A stretch of DNA of 33,507 nt, taken from an uncultured Prevotella sp. GTDB taxonomy: Bacteria; Bacteroidota; Bacteroidia; Bacteroidales; Bacteroidaceae. Positions 26,267 through 33,507 of the stretch are shown here, in pieces; position 1 is the stretch's first letter; every line of letters begins with the position of its first letter. A program made the translations under genes and the position numbers. Where the stretch lies: assembly GCA_900315765.1 (NCBI GenBank), contig ONAK01000079.1:1-33507 (forward strand), read 5' to 3'. Below the pieces are notes generated by a model. That model was not told the DNA's origin. It did not search any database and saw nothing but the letters and a program-made list of their open reading frames with translations.

Positions 26267-26770
26267 TTACTTCAGTCCGAGCTTAGCCTTAACCTGAGCT
26301 GTTACGTCGGTAGAGAGACTTGTGCTGATGTATGGCAGCGAATTGTTCTCCATAATGTAAACATACTGTCCAGCTTGACCTACGGCCTTAATAGCATCAA
26401 GAATCTTGGTCTGGATAGCCTGCATCTTTTCCTGAGAAGCCTTCTGCAGTGCCTGCTGGTTGTCCTGGTAACTCTGCTGGATCTTGGTATACATGTCCTG
26501 TAGCTCCTGCTGGCGGCGCTGCTTGATGTTCTCGGGCAAATTAGCCTGCTCCTTATCGAAAGCTTCACCCTTCTTCTGCAGCTCGTCCTGCATGCTCTTC
26601 AGGTCAGCCTCATACTGGTCCTGCAGGGCCTTAATCTCGTTCTGAGCCTTAGTGAATTCAGGCATAGCCTGCATTACTTCCTGGGTGTTCACGTGTCCGA
26701 ACTTACCCTGTGCATTTGCGGTTGTGAAACCACAGATTGCGCATAGTGCGCAGATAATCAATTTCTTCAT
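26267..26770 (-). CDS. OmpH/Skp-family periplasmic chaperone (second copy)
   Basis: 167 residues. Signal peptide MKKLIICALCAICGFTTANA, then GKFGHVNTQEVMQAMPEF, a Gln-rich coiled coil over about 45-125, and the YVYIMENNSLPYIS strand. The signal-peptide DNA is nearly the same as in the first copy, which points to a tandem duplication. Expected role: carrying outer-membrane proteins to the Bam complex encoded just upstream. Confidence 0.9.
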   Translation of the reverse strand: MKKLIICALCAICGFTTANAQGKFGHVNTQEVMQAMPEFTKAQNEIKALQDQYEADLKSMQDELQKKGEAFDKEQANLPENIKQRRQQELQDMYTKIQQSYQDNQQALQKASQEKMQAIQTKILDAIKAVGQAGQYVYIMENNSLPYISTSLSTDVTAQVKAKLGLK

Positions 26771-26789
26771 TTCTTTATTGGTTAAATTA

Positions 26790-27305
26790 TTAATTACTAT
26801 ATCCGAGCTTGCGAAGCACTTCCGAAGAGATATCTACTTTCGGAGAGCTGAAGATGATACCGGAATCGCTGGCGCGATCAAGTACCAACTGATAGCCTCG
26901 CAGTTCTGCAATGTCTTTTACGGCGTTATAAACCTCTTCCTGGATGGGTGACATAAGAGCGGTACGCTTCTTAAACAGTTCACCCTCTGGGCCGAAGTAG
27001 TGCTTCTTCAGCTCTGCAGCCTGCTTCTCTTTCTCAACGATGGCATCCTGTTTTGCTTTCTTCTGTTCCTTAGATAGGAATACTACCTCGTTCTGATAAT
27101 TCTTATAGAGTGTTTGAGCCTCGGCATTCAGTGCGTCAACTTCGCCCTGCCACTGTTTAGATACCTGACTCAGTTGCTCGTTGGCACGCTCATAGGCAGG
27201 GATGTTCTTCAGGATATACTCCATATCTACTACAGCATACTTCTGGGCTGAGGCTGCTGTCCATCCAAAGATAGCGCAGAGTGCGCAAATAATCAGTTTC
27301 TTCAT
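26790..27305 (-). CDS. OmpH/Skp-family periplasmic chaperone (first copy)
   Basis: 171 residues. Signal peptide MKKLIICALCAIFGWTAASA, then YAVVDMEYILKNIPAYERA, a coiled coil over about 45-115, and the YQLVLDRASDSGIIFSSP strand. It follows bamA by 114 nt, the usual bamA-skp order. Confidence 0.9.
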   Translation of the reverse strand: MKKLIICALCAIFGWTAASAQKYAVVDMEYILKNIPAYERANEQLSQVSKQWQGEVDALNAEAQTLYKNYQNEVVFLSKEQKKAKQDAIVEKEKQAAELKKHYFGPEGELFKKRTALMSPIQEEVYNAVKDIAELRGYQLVLDRASDSGIIFSSPKVDISSEVLRKLGYSN

Positions 27306-27419
27306 AAGCGTTCTTTTTTAATGTTATACACCTCTTTGACGTATTTCGTCTCAGATGGTTTTAACGATAAACAACTCTTAACTATTTTCTTATTTCTTAA
27401 TTCAAAATTATCAATTAGC

Positions 27420-30122
27420 TTAGAACTCCTGCCCGAGGATGAAGTGGAAGTTGCTTCCACCTTTCTTCTGTGCTCCGTACTGGTTTGTGTAAACGTTGTC
27501 GAATCCGTATGCCCAGTCGATACCCATCAGTCCTACCATTGGCAGATAGATACGAACACCGATACCGGCCGAACGCTTCATCTTGAATGGGTTGAAGTCT
27601 TTTGCATTAGCCCAAGCGTTACCACCCTCAATGAATCCAAGTCCGTAGATAGTGGTGTTACCCAGCATGAATGGATAGCGCAACTCGAGTGTGAAACGGT
27701 CGTATGCGTAAGAGTTATACGATGATATGGTGCCACCATTCATCATAGTCTCGTAGGCCGAAGAGTATGATAGTGCTCCGTTGTCGTATCCACGCAGACC
27801 GATTGTCTCCTCAGAGTATCCGTAAGAGTATCCGCTCATACCGTCACCTCCCACATAGAAGGTCTCGAATGGTGAGCGCTTATCCTTGTTGTAGCTACCC
27901 AGCAATCCCATCTCTACACGTGTCATCAGCACGAAGCATTTCTGTCCGCCTGTAAGAGATGTAAAGGTACGGCTCTTAAACTTCCATTTATGGTATTCAA
28001 TCCAGCGATAAACTTGCTGCAGCTCGTCTTCATAAGTAACCGAGCTTGTGTTCTTAGCCAGATTAGCATAGTCCTTATTATCAAACAGTGACCAAGGTGG
28101 AGTAACTGTTACCTGAGCCATAAACTCTGATCCACGACGTGGGAAGAGTGGGTTGTCGGTTGATGTACGCGACAGTGTCAGTCCCAGGTTGATGTTGTTA
28201 CAGTTTCCGTTGTGGATATAGAAATAGCTCCAGTCGCGCAGCATATAGCGTGAGTATCCAAGCTGAGCAGAGAACTGGAAGTAGTCATCAGGCCAGCGCA
28301 GACGCTTACCCCAACCCAGCGATGCTCCCCAAACAGTCATGGTCTTGTCGTCGTCGAGCATTGATTCGTAGTTCATGTAGTAGGGGTTGTAGCCACCGTA
28401 GCCACCGCTGTACATGTAGTAGTTGTTATAGAACGAGTTGTTACGGTAGTAACTTGAGATATCGCTCTGCTTAGAGTAGAACACACCTACATTCAAACTG
28501 TTAGGACGCTTACCACCAAACCAGTTGGTACCATAGTTGGCACTCAGTGAGCTATAGTAGCTACCGTTTGTCTGGAAGCTGAATCCAAGCTGCTCGCCAT
28601 CGCCGTAAGGCAGAATTCCACGGTGCAGTTTGTTTTTACCGAACAGGTTGCGGATAGAGAAGTTATTGAATTTAATACCGACCTTACCGATAACACCAGT
28701 CTGTCCCCAACCCAATGAGAACTCCAGCTGGTCGTTACTCTTCTGCTCCAGTTTCCAGTTTACATCAACTGTACCATCGTCTGGATTTGGTTTAACATCG
28801 GGCACAATCTTTTCTGAATCAAAGAATCCCATTGAGGCGATATCACGTAAAGAACGCATCAGAGCATCTTTGTTAAACAGGTCGCCTGGTTTTGTACGCA
28901 ATTCGCGACGTACCACCTCTTCATACAGGCGGTCGTTACCGTAGATACGAACATGATTCAATCTGGCTTGAGGACCCTCAGTCACGCGCATTTCGATGTC
29001 GATAGAGTCACCGTCGATATTTACTTCTACAGGCTCAATGCCTGAGAATACGTAACCGTTGTTATAATACCAGTTACCAGCAGCATCTTCGTCTTCTTTC
29101 AGTCGCTTGTCGATATGCTTCTGGTTGTACACGTCACCTTTCTTCATGCCGAGTACGGCATTCAGATAGTCGGTAGTAACAACAGTGTTTCCCACCCAGG
29201 TGATGTTACGTACATAGTACTTGTCGCCCTCTTCAATCTTTACCAGCACGTTTACGTGCTTGTCGTCGTAGCTGTAAACAGAATCTTCCAGGATGGTTGC
29301 ATCGCGGAATCCCAGTTCGTTATATTTTTCGATAAGCGCCTGCTTTGCCTCCTTATAGCGCTCTTCTGTAAACTTCTTGGCTTTAAAGATGTTAGAGAGT
29401 TTTCCTGCCTCGTGAATCTTACCGAAGGCACCCTTGCCGAACAAAGAACCTTTAATCTTCTTTGAAGACAGTTTCTCGTTGCCCTGGAAAATCAATTCAT
29501 GAACCTTCATCTTGTCCTTCTTGTCGATGTTCACGTCGAGGGTAACTTGTCCTGATGCATCTTCACGCTGAACGATATCAATTTCAGCATTTTTATATCC
29601 TTTGTCGTCGAAGTATCTCTTAGCCAGAATCTTAGCACGGTCCAGAATGTTACGGGTCAGACTCATACCCTTGACCATGCCCAGTTTGGCCTCCATATCC
29701 TCACGCTCGGCCTTCTTGATGCCGTTATAATTAATGTTTTTGATACGTGGGCGCATACCTAGGTGTATGCACAGATATACTTTGTTGCCAACGATAGAGT
29801 CGGCTGTTATCTTTACCTTCGAGAACAGTCCGTTACGCCAATAGCGCTTTACTGCCTCTGTAATCTGGCTGCCTGGTAGTTCTATCTCCTGTCCTACAGT
29901 CAAGCCTGACAGACCTGCCAATACATAGTCTTCATATCCTTCTACGCCCTCAACGGCGATACCGCCAATCTCGCAGGTACGTGGCGTACCGGCGTACGAT
30001 ATGTCTGGATTTACTATCTTATCCTGAGCTGTTGCAGTGAAAGGTATAAAGGTAAAAAGGTAAAAAGGTAAGATACCCTTTACCAGTCCTTTCACCTTAT
30101 TAATAATATATATATAAGTCAC
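27420..30122 (-). CDS. bamA: Outer-membrane protein assembly factor BamA
   Basis: 900 residues. BamA folds and inserts beta-barrel proteins in the outer membrane. POTRA repeats occupy about residues 40-440 (for example RPRIKNINYNGIKKAERED, MKVHELIFQGNEKLSSKKI, YVRNITWVGNTVVTTDYLN, RLNHVRIYGNDRLYEEVV), and the Omp85 barrel about 470-900, with the loop-6 type motif GLRGYDNG and the C-terminal FHFILGQEF ending in Phe. A Tyr/Gly/Asn-rich extracellular insert lies near residues 565-590. The signal peptide begins at the ATG at 30122; there is no other in-frame Met until after the first POTRA region. The signal-peptide region contains a four-unit 8-bp tandem repeat. It follows uppS by 32 nt. Confidence 0.94.
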   Translation of the reverse strand: MTYIYIINKVKGLVKGILPFYLFTFIPFTATAQDKIVNPDISYAGTPRTCEIGGIAVEGVEGYEDYVLAGLSGLTVGQEIELPGSQITEAVKRYWRNGLFSKVKITADSIVGNKVYLCIHLGMRPRIKNINYNGIKKAEREDMEAKLGMVKGMSLTRNILDRAKILAKRYFDDKGYKNAEIDIVQREDASGQVTLDVNIDKKDKMKVHELIFQGNEKLSSKKIKGSLFGKGAFGKIHEAGKLSNIFKAKKFTEERYKEAKQALIEKYNELGFRDATILEDSVYSYDDKHVNVLVKIEEGDKYYVRNITWVGNTVVTTDYLNAVLGMKKGDVYNQKHIDKRLKEDEDAAGNWYYNNGYVFSGIEPVEVNIDGDSIDIEMRVTEGPQARLNHVRIYGNDRLYEEVVRRELRTKPGDLFNKDALMRSLRDIASMGFFDSEKIVPDVKPNPDDGTVDVNWKLEQKSNDQLEFSLGWGQTGVIGKVGIKFNNFSIRNLFGKNKLHRGILPYGDGEQLGFSFQTNGSYYSSLSANYGTNWFGGKRPNSLNVGVFYSKQSDISSYYRNNSFYNNYYMYSGGYGGYNPYYMNYESMLDDDKTMTVWGASLGWGKRLRWPDDYFQFSAQLGYSRYMLRDWSYFYIHNGNCNNINLGLTLSRTSTDNPLFPRRGSEFMAQVTVTPPWSLFDNKDYANLAKNTSSVTYEDELQQVYRWIEYHKWKFKSRTFTSLTGGQKCFVLMTRVEMGLLGSYNKDKRSPFETFYVGGDGMSGYSYGYSEETIGLRGYDNGALSYSSAYETMMNGGTISSYNSYAYDRFTLELRYPFMLGNTTIYGLGFIEGGNAWANAKDFNPFKMKRSAGIGVRIYLPMVGLMGIDWAYGFDNVYTNQYGAQKKGGSNFHFILGQEF
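30039..30070 (-). repeat. 8-bp tandem repeat in the bamA signal-peptide region
   Basis: Four consecutive 8-bp units, NAAAGGTA on the plus strand at 30039, 30047, 30055 and 30063; the first two differ from the last two at one base. A related A/G-rich stretch lies in the uppS-bamA gap at 30123-30154. The unit length is not a multiple of three. Confidence 0.8.
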
Positions 30123-30154
30123 TTTCTTTTTAACTTTTTTACTTTCTTACCTTT

Positions 30155-30789
30155 TTACATCTTTTCTTCGGCTTCTACCTGAGCTTCTGTCTTGCCGAAT
30201 CTGCGCTGACGGCTCTGATAGCTATGAATGGCCTTGTAAAGGTCTTCCTCCATAAAGTCGGGCCAGTATGTATCGCAGAAATAGAGCTCAGAGTATGCAA
30301 TCTGCCAAAGCAGATAGTTTGAAATACGAACCTCGCCTCCGGTACGGATCAACAGTTCTGGATCGGGCATAAAGTTTGTCCACAGTCTCTCGTTGATGGT
30401 TTCCTCGGTGATATCGTTTATATTCAGTTTTCCTTCTTTCACCTCCTGAGCAATCTGCTTGGTGGCTGTGGCAATTTCCAGCTTCGATGAATAGCTCAGG
30501 GCTACAACCATTGTCATGGCGTCGTTCTTGGCGGTATGCTCTTCAGTCTCTGACAGCTTCTTGTTCACTACCTCAGGTATACGAGTGCGATCGCCAATTA
30601 CAATGTGTATAAGGTTAAGAACTTGACTCCCAGTCGGGTACATTCTGATGTTATGCGGCGTACTGCATCAACACCGGCTTGATGACCGAAACTACGGTCT
30701 TTGCCACGTTCCATAGCCCATCGCCCGTTGCCGTCCATAATGATGGCAATGTGCTTGGGAATCCTGTTCATGTCTAAAAGTTCCTTCAT
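30155..30789 (-). pseudogene. uppS: Undecaprenyl diphosphate synthase (isoprenyl transferase), interrupted
   Basis: UppS adds isopentenyl units to farnesyl diphosphate to make the carrier lipid for peptidoglycan. The first part reads [20 protein letters not shown] from 30789, with the catalytic Asp in IMDGNGRWA, up to LTLYT. The second part begins [17 protein letters not shown] near 30604 in another frame and ends with PELLIRTGGEVRISNYLLW and the family end. Between them the SxENWxRP motif and the following helix are missing, about 36 residues and 3n+1 nt when compared with other UppS proteins. In the first frame a stop follows at 30598-30600. As it stands it would give no working enzyme, though the gene is essential in almost all bacteria. 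Confidence 0.88.
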
Positions 30790-30830
30790 ATCTATAATTT
30801 CTAATTCTTAATTCTCACCTTTTCACCTTC

Positions 30831-31466
30831 TCACTCTTGAAAGCACGTTTTGCACTTTTCCCAGAGATCGTAGGTTAGTCCAATCTGAAGTGCGCTGTAA
30901 CAGTCGGTGTTTTTAAACAGTCCGCTGCTCTTAATACCCATAGGATCTTTGCTTCCGTCCAGATTATCGCTCAGCGTAAATCGCATGGCCCATTCTGCTG
31001 TAAGGTTCAGTCTTTTACCTATCTTATATTTCACGCCTGCTCCTAAGGGGACATTCATGGTGGCTCCTTTTTCTGGTCCTCCGTAAAAGGTTGCCCCCAG
31101 TCCAGCTATGATGAATGGTGCAAAGCGCTTTGATCCTCTGTATTCATTGCCTGTGCCATACGCCCAAAAATTGTATTCAAAGCGCAGGTCGGCTTCAGTT
31201 ATTCGGTGGTTAAACTCGTCGGCTTTTATCTTTCCTGTTCCGATGTTCAGGCTCAGTGCAGTTCTTGGGTCCATCCTGTATTTGGTCATCAGTGCCAACC
31301 ATGGCTGTAAACCTTTCACCAGACTGCTGTTGTAGTCGCCTACATAGCTTACCATTCCAGTTCCGGCACCTATCTCCAACTTGTACTCAGGTTCTTCCTG
31401 GGCACTGGCAGCCGTTGTTGCGGCTATCATGAAGATTACTGCCAAAAGCTTTTTCACTTTATTCAA
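30831..31466 (-). CDS. DUF6089-type outer-membrane beta-barrel protein
   Basis: 211 residues. Signal peptide MNKVKKLLAVIFMIAATTAASA, then barrel strands including YKLEIGAGTGMVSYVGDYN, FAPFIIAGLGATFYGG, NVPLGAGVKYKIGKRLNL and a C-terminal strand YSALQIGLTYDLW. Such a protein precedes uppS-bamA in many Bacteroidetes, and this position is the main support for the DUF6089 call. The segment between GKIKADEF and RFEYNFW seems about 15 residues shorter than I expect, but I cannot say that it is a deletion. The start overlaps the stop of the DUF6242 gene by 8 nt. Confidence 0.75.
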   Translation of the reverse strand: MNKVKKLLAVIFMIAATTAASAQEEPEYKLEIGAGTGMVSYVGDYNSSLVKGLQPWLALMTKYRMDPRTALSLNIGTGKIKADEFNHRITEADLRFEYNFWAYGTGNEYRGSKRFAPFIIAGLGATFYGGPEKGATMNVPLGAGVKYKIGKRLNLTAEWAMRFTLSDNLDGSKDPMGIKSSGLFKNTDCYSALQIGLTYDLWEKCKTCFQE

Positions 31467-32595
31467 TTATCATTCCACGCCAAACTTCGCCTGTATCTTT
31501 GCCTACCAACCATAGGTAACCGTTGCTATCGGTTGTCGCGCTAAGGTTGTTTGTGCCAAGCTCGTTAGGTAGCGTATATTTTGAACTCGTCTTCCAGGTT
31601 ATTCCCTGGTCGCGGCTCACGTAAATCTTTTTGTCTGTTCCTATTGCCAGCACAACACCATTGAACCAAACTAAGCTCAGATTCTCCATTTTTGGGAGAT
31701 AGTATTTGCCTTGGTCGGCTGTAGGAATAAGTACCCATTTTGATGGCATGCTTTGCTTTGAGTATTCTGCTATCTTGCGCCATACCACGCATGCTGTGCT
31801 GTTATTGTTGTTTGCGCCTACCAACAATTGGTAGTCTGTAGAATCATTAGCGGCAAATGGCCATGATGTAAAAGCGATATGCTCTGTTGGCAGCCATGCA
31901 GCATCCTCGTCCAGACTGTCTGTTGCCCATGTCTCGCCGTTGTCGCGGCTCACCATCAACTGGTTTTCGTTGTTGTAAGCATATGCCTCAACAGTGCCAT
32001 ATCCTATTAGCTGTTTCATGCCGGCGTTAATGGCTTTCTGTTCCCAGATAGGTTTCTTGGTGTCTATGGGCAGGTCGGCCATCGACTTCTGTTCCCATAT
32101 CATCCTGTTTGTCTGTGCTTTATGAACGTTTATTGTTACCTCGTAGCTGCGATAGCCCGAACCGTCTTGGGCATATACTCGAAGGTCTTGCAGCTTCTCA
32201 AAGTCAATGGAGTCAGAGCTGTTGTAATATAGTAATGAGTCCTGACTGCCTGTAGAGGGGTAGTTTACCACAATAGTACCGCTGTTCTTACTTGTGATGG
32301 TTGCCAGAACATGGTTAATGTCAACGTCTGATGGCAGCGAGTCGGTGTTGTAAATTTTGTGCTGCTGCTGATCAATCGTAAACACAACGGGGTCCGAAAG
32401 TGTGGATTTATATACCGAGTCGGTTCCTGTTGATGATGTGGTATGTACATAACGGTTTACCAGTGCCAGTTTGAATGAGGCAATGGCTGTGTCGTTGTAA
32501 TACTGGACGTTTTTTTCGTCGGAATCCTTCAGACACGAAGTGACGAGCATAGAGCAAACCAGCATTGTGCAGAGTGCAGAAATATATCTTTTCAT
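31459..32595 (-). CDS. DUF6242-type lipoprotein
   Basis: 378 residues when started at 32595, which gives a lipoprotein signal with lipobox LVTSC (Cys near residue 21). An upstream in-frame Met at 32661 would only add promoter sequence. An N-terminal beta-sandwich follows, ending in SYEVTINVHKAQTNRMIWEQ. The rest has beta-propeller-like repeats with Asp-box motifs (SRDNGETW, SRDQGITW), as in sialidase-like folds. The function is unknown; it is probably anchored in the outer membrane. Confidence 0.75.
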   Translation of the reverse strand: MKRYISALCTMLVCSMLVTSCLKDSDEKNVQYYNDTAIASFKLALVNRYVHTTSSTGTDSVYKSTLSDPVVFTIDQQQHKIYNTDSLPSDVDINHVLATITSKNSGTIVVNYPSTGSQDSLLYYNSSDSIDFEKLQDLRVYAQDGSGYRSYEVTINVHKAQTNRMIWEQKSMADLPIDTKKPIWEQKAINAGMKQLIGYGTVEAYAYNNENQLMVSRDNGETWATDSLDEDAAWLPTEHIAFTSWPFAANDSTDYQLLVGANNNNSTACVVWRKIAEYSKQSMPSKWVLIPTADQGKYYLPKMENLSLVWFNGVVLAIGTDKKIYVSRDQGITWKTSSKYTLPNELGTNNLSATTDSNGYLWLVGKDTGEVWRGMIIE

Positions 32596-32625
32596 TTTGT
32601 AAATATCGCTTTTATTCCAATTTGG

Positions 32626-32665
32626 CTGCAAATTTACGCACATTTCTGCAAAAATGAGCACATTT
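32626..32665 (-). promoter_or_regulatory. Tandem 20-bp repeat carrying the DUF6242 promoter
   Basis: Two adjoining 20-bp units (32626-32645 and 32646-32665) match at 16 positions. The gene-proximal copy carries TAAATTTG (minus strand 32636-32629), 34 nt before the ATG. The distal copy has a poorer box. Confidence 0.5.
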
Positions 32666-32738
32666 CTCTTTATAATTAATGAAATTATGGCTAAATTTGA
32701 CCGATTTTAAGTTAGTTTAGGTTTTTGATGCAAAAAAA

Positions 32739-32771
32739 GAGGGCGGTATGAGTCTCTCACTCCGCACTCCT
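32739..32771 (-). terminator. Terminator of the 31-codon ORF
   Basis: On the minus strand GAG-T-GCGG pairs with CCGC-C-CTC around an inner TGAG/CTCA stem, followed by seven T. It begins a few bases after the small ORF stop. Confidence 0.75.
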
Positions 32772-32772
32772 T

Positions 32773-32868
32773 TCAACGTCTGTTGGTATGTATTAGTGTA
32801 AAAATACTCAGCGCTGCTGAGATAACAACCGATGCCAACATGACCGTTGTTTGAAAATCTAATAACAT
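32773..32868 (-). CDS. Putative 31-residue membrane peptide
   Basis: The peptide begins MLLDFQTTVMLASVVI and ends LIHTNRR. It has one hydrophobic helix of about 18 residues and a short basic C-terminus, the layout of a small single-pass inner-membrane protein. It is not recognised. Support comes from context: a well-spaced promoter upstream (32939-32967) and a strong terminator right after the stop. The leader is about 70 nt. It could also be part of a non-coding RNA. The other parts of 32596-33087 hold no gene that I can see. Confidence 0.5.
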   Translation of the reverse strand: MLLDFQTTVMLASVVISAALSIFTLIHTNRR

Positions 32869-32938
32869 AATTCTTTTTAACCTTAAAATCTAACTACTAA
32901 AACCTAATGAAAAACAAGTAATCTCGCGATTACAAGTG

Positions 32939-32967
32939 CAAAGGTAACATATTTTATTGAGAATCAA
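32939..32967 (-). promoter_or_regulatory. Promoter of the 31-codon ORF
   Basis: On the minus strand TTG (32967-32965) and TACCTTTG (32946-32939) are 18 nt apart, close to the Bacteroidetes consensus spacing. Confidence 0.65.
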
Positions 32968-33027
32968 GAATCGGTTATTGAGAATTATATGCCATTTTTT
33001 GCGGTTATTGATATATATCAACAAAAA

Positions 33028-33053
33028 TTGGCCACACCTTTCGGCGCAGCCAA
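33028..33053 (-). terminator. Terminator of pckA
   Basis: An 11-bp stem on the minus strand (TTGGCTGCGCC against GGTGTGGCCAA, with wobbles) is closed by a GAAA tetraloop and followed by TTTTTG. It lies 35 nt after the pckA stop. Confidence 0.88.
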
Positions 33054-33087
33054 TAATTATCAATTAGATTTTAAACTATCAATTGAA

Positions 33088-33507
33088 TTAGAGCTTTGGA
33101 CCAGCAGCAACCAGAGCCTTACCAGCCTCGTTGCCCTCGTACTTCTTGAAGTTCTTGATGAAGCGGCCAGCGAGATCCTTAGCCTTCTCTTCCCACTCAT
33201 TGCGGTTCTGATAGGTGTCGCGAGGATCGAGAATGCCCCAGGCCACGCCGTCGAGCTGTGTGGGAACCTCGAAGTCGAAGTAAGGAATCTTCTTGGTAGG
33301 AGCCTTCAGGATAGCGCCACCGAGGATAGCGTCGATGATACCACGTGTATCCTTGATAGAGATACGCTTGCCTGTGCCGTTCCAACCAGTGTTCACGAGG
33401 TATGCCTTAGCACCGCTCTTCTCCATCTTCTTAACGAGCTCCTCAGCATACTTGGTGGGGTGCAGCTCGAGGAATGCCTGGCCGAAGCAAGCAGAGAAGG
33501 TAGGAGT
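33088..33507 (-). CDS. pckA: Phosphoenolpyruvate carboxykinase (ATP), 3' end
   Basis: Partial; the gene runs off the right edge of the window and 139 C-terminal residues are visible. The frame is open back to 33507 and begins [17 protein letters not shown]. The enzyme interconverts oxaloacetate and PEP and in Prevotella fixes CO2 towards succinate. Family features are [19 protein letters not shown], which contains nucleotide-binding residues of the ATP-type enzyme, and [12 protein letters not shown]. Codon use is strongly biased, as expected of an abundant enzyme. Confidence 0.95.
   Translation of the reverse strand, partial: TPTFSACFGQAFLELHPTKYAEELVKKMEKSGAKAYLVNTGWNGTGKRISIKDTRGIIDAILGGAILKAPTKKIPYFDFEVPTQLDGVAWGILDPRDTYQNRNEWEEKAKDLAGRFIKNFKKYEGNEAGKALVAAGPKL

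Noticed and set aside
27321-27419. Gene in the bamA-ompH gap
   Set aside because: The 114-nt gap is A/T-rich and holds no ORF with coding character; plus-strand frames here continue as antisense shadows of bamA.
1-33507. CRISPR array, rRNA genes, insertion sequences or prophage
   Set aside because: I saw no regularly spaced repeats, no rRNA sequence and no transposase or phage gene; the only recombinase is the housekeeping XerD.

Overview
The window comes from a Bacteroidales chromosome, most likely the Prevotella/Segatella group of Prevotellaceae. Three things point there. The gene families and their order (uppS-bamA-ompH-ompH-ompH-murI; metK-DUF4271-hemD-rnpA-yidD-tyrS; fused secDF) are typical of the group. 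Most genes have A/T-rich leaders with weak Shine-Dalgarno sequences. Promoter-like TAnnTTTG boxes precede most transcription units. All identifications are from memory of protein families; no search was run.

Layout. 1-182: short repeats and a terminator-like hairpin. 183-2207 (-): exported GH43-type glycosidase. 2385-2456 (+): tRNA-Arg(CCT). 2520-5529 (-): secDF with a damaged 3' end. 5644-7616 (-): rhomboid-family protein and an EEP-family membrane protein. 7861-8130 (+): HU. 8193-8263 (-): tRNA-Gln(TTG). 8326-16160 (-): tyrS, yidD, rnpA, hemD, DUF4271, metK and an M16 peptidase, in reverse order of transcription. 16264-18881 (-): aroQ, O-methyltransferase, rbfA and a LolC/E-like permease. 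18967-19784 (+): xerD, broken near its start. 19912-20478 (+): small outer-membrane beta-barrel protein. 20623-24270 (-): three-gene operon of two unknown exported proteins and an exported Sel1-repeat/caspase protein. 24271-24891: non-coding, repeat-rich. 24892-32595 (-): envelope cluster of DUF6242 lipoprotein, DUF6089 protein, uppS (broken), bamA, three OmpH/Skp proteins and murI. 32773-32868 (-): a 31-codon membrane ORF with its own promoter and terminator. 33088-33507 (-): the 3' end of pckA.

Most genes are housekeeping. The envelope cluster joins the isoprenoid carrier lipid (UppS), the D-glutamate supply for peptidoglycan (MurI), outer-membrane protein assembly (BamA) and its periplasmic chaperones (OmpH/Skp). 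SecDF, YidD and the LolC/E-like permease also serve envelope biogenesis.

Two observations stand out. First, four conserved genes (secDF, the rhomboid gene, xerD, uppS) each lack one internal block, estimated at about 30 to 110 nt. The sequence resumes cleanly afterwards, in another frame in three cases. This is either an assembly artefact or real gene damage, and the sequence alone cannot decide. Second, the exported caspase operon is the best candidate for an undescribed system. Smaller points are an 8-bp tandem repeat in the bamA signal-peptide region, the small membrane ORF, and a large imperfect inverted repeat at 24513-24658.
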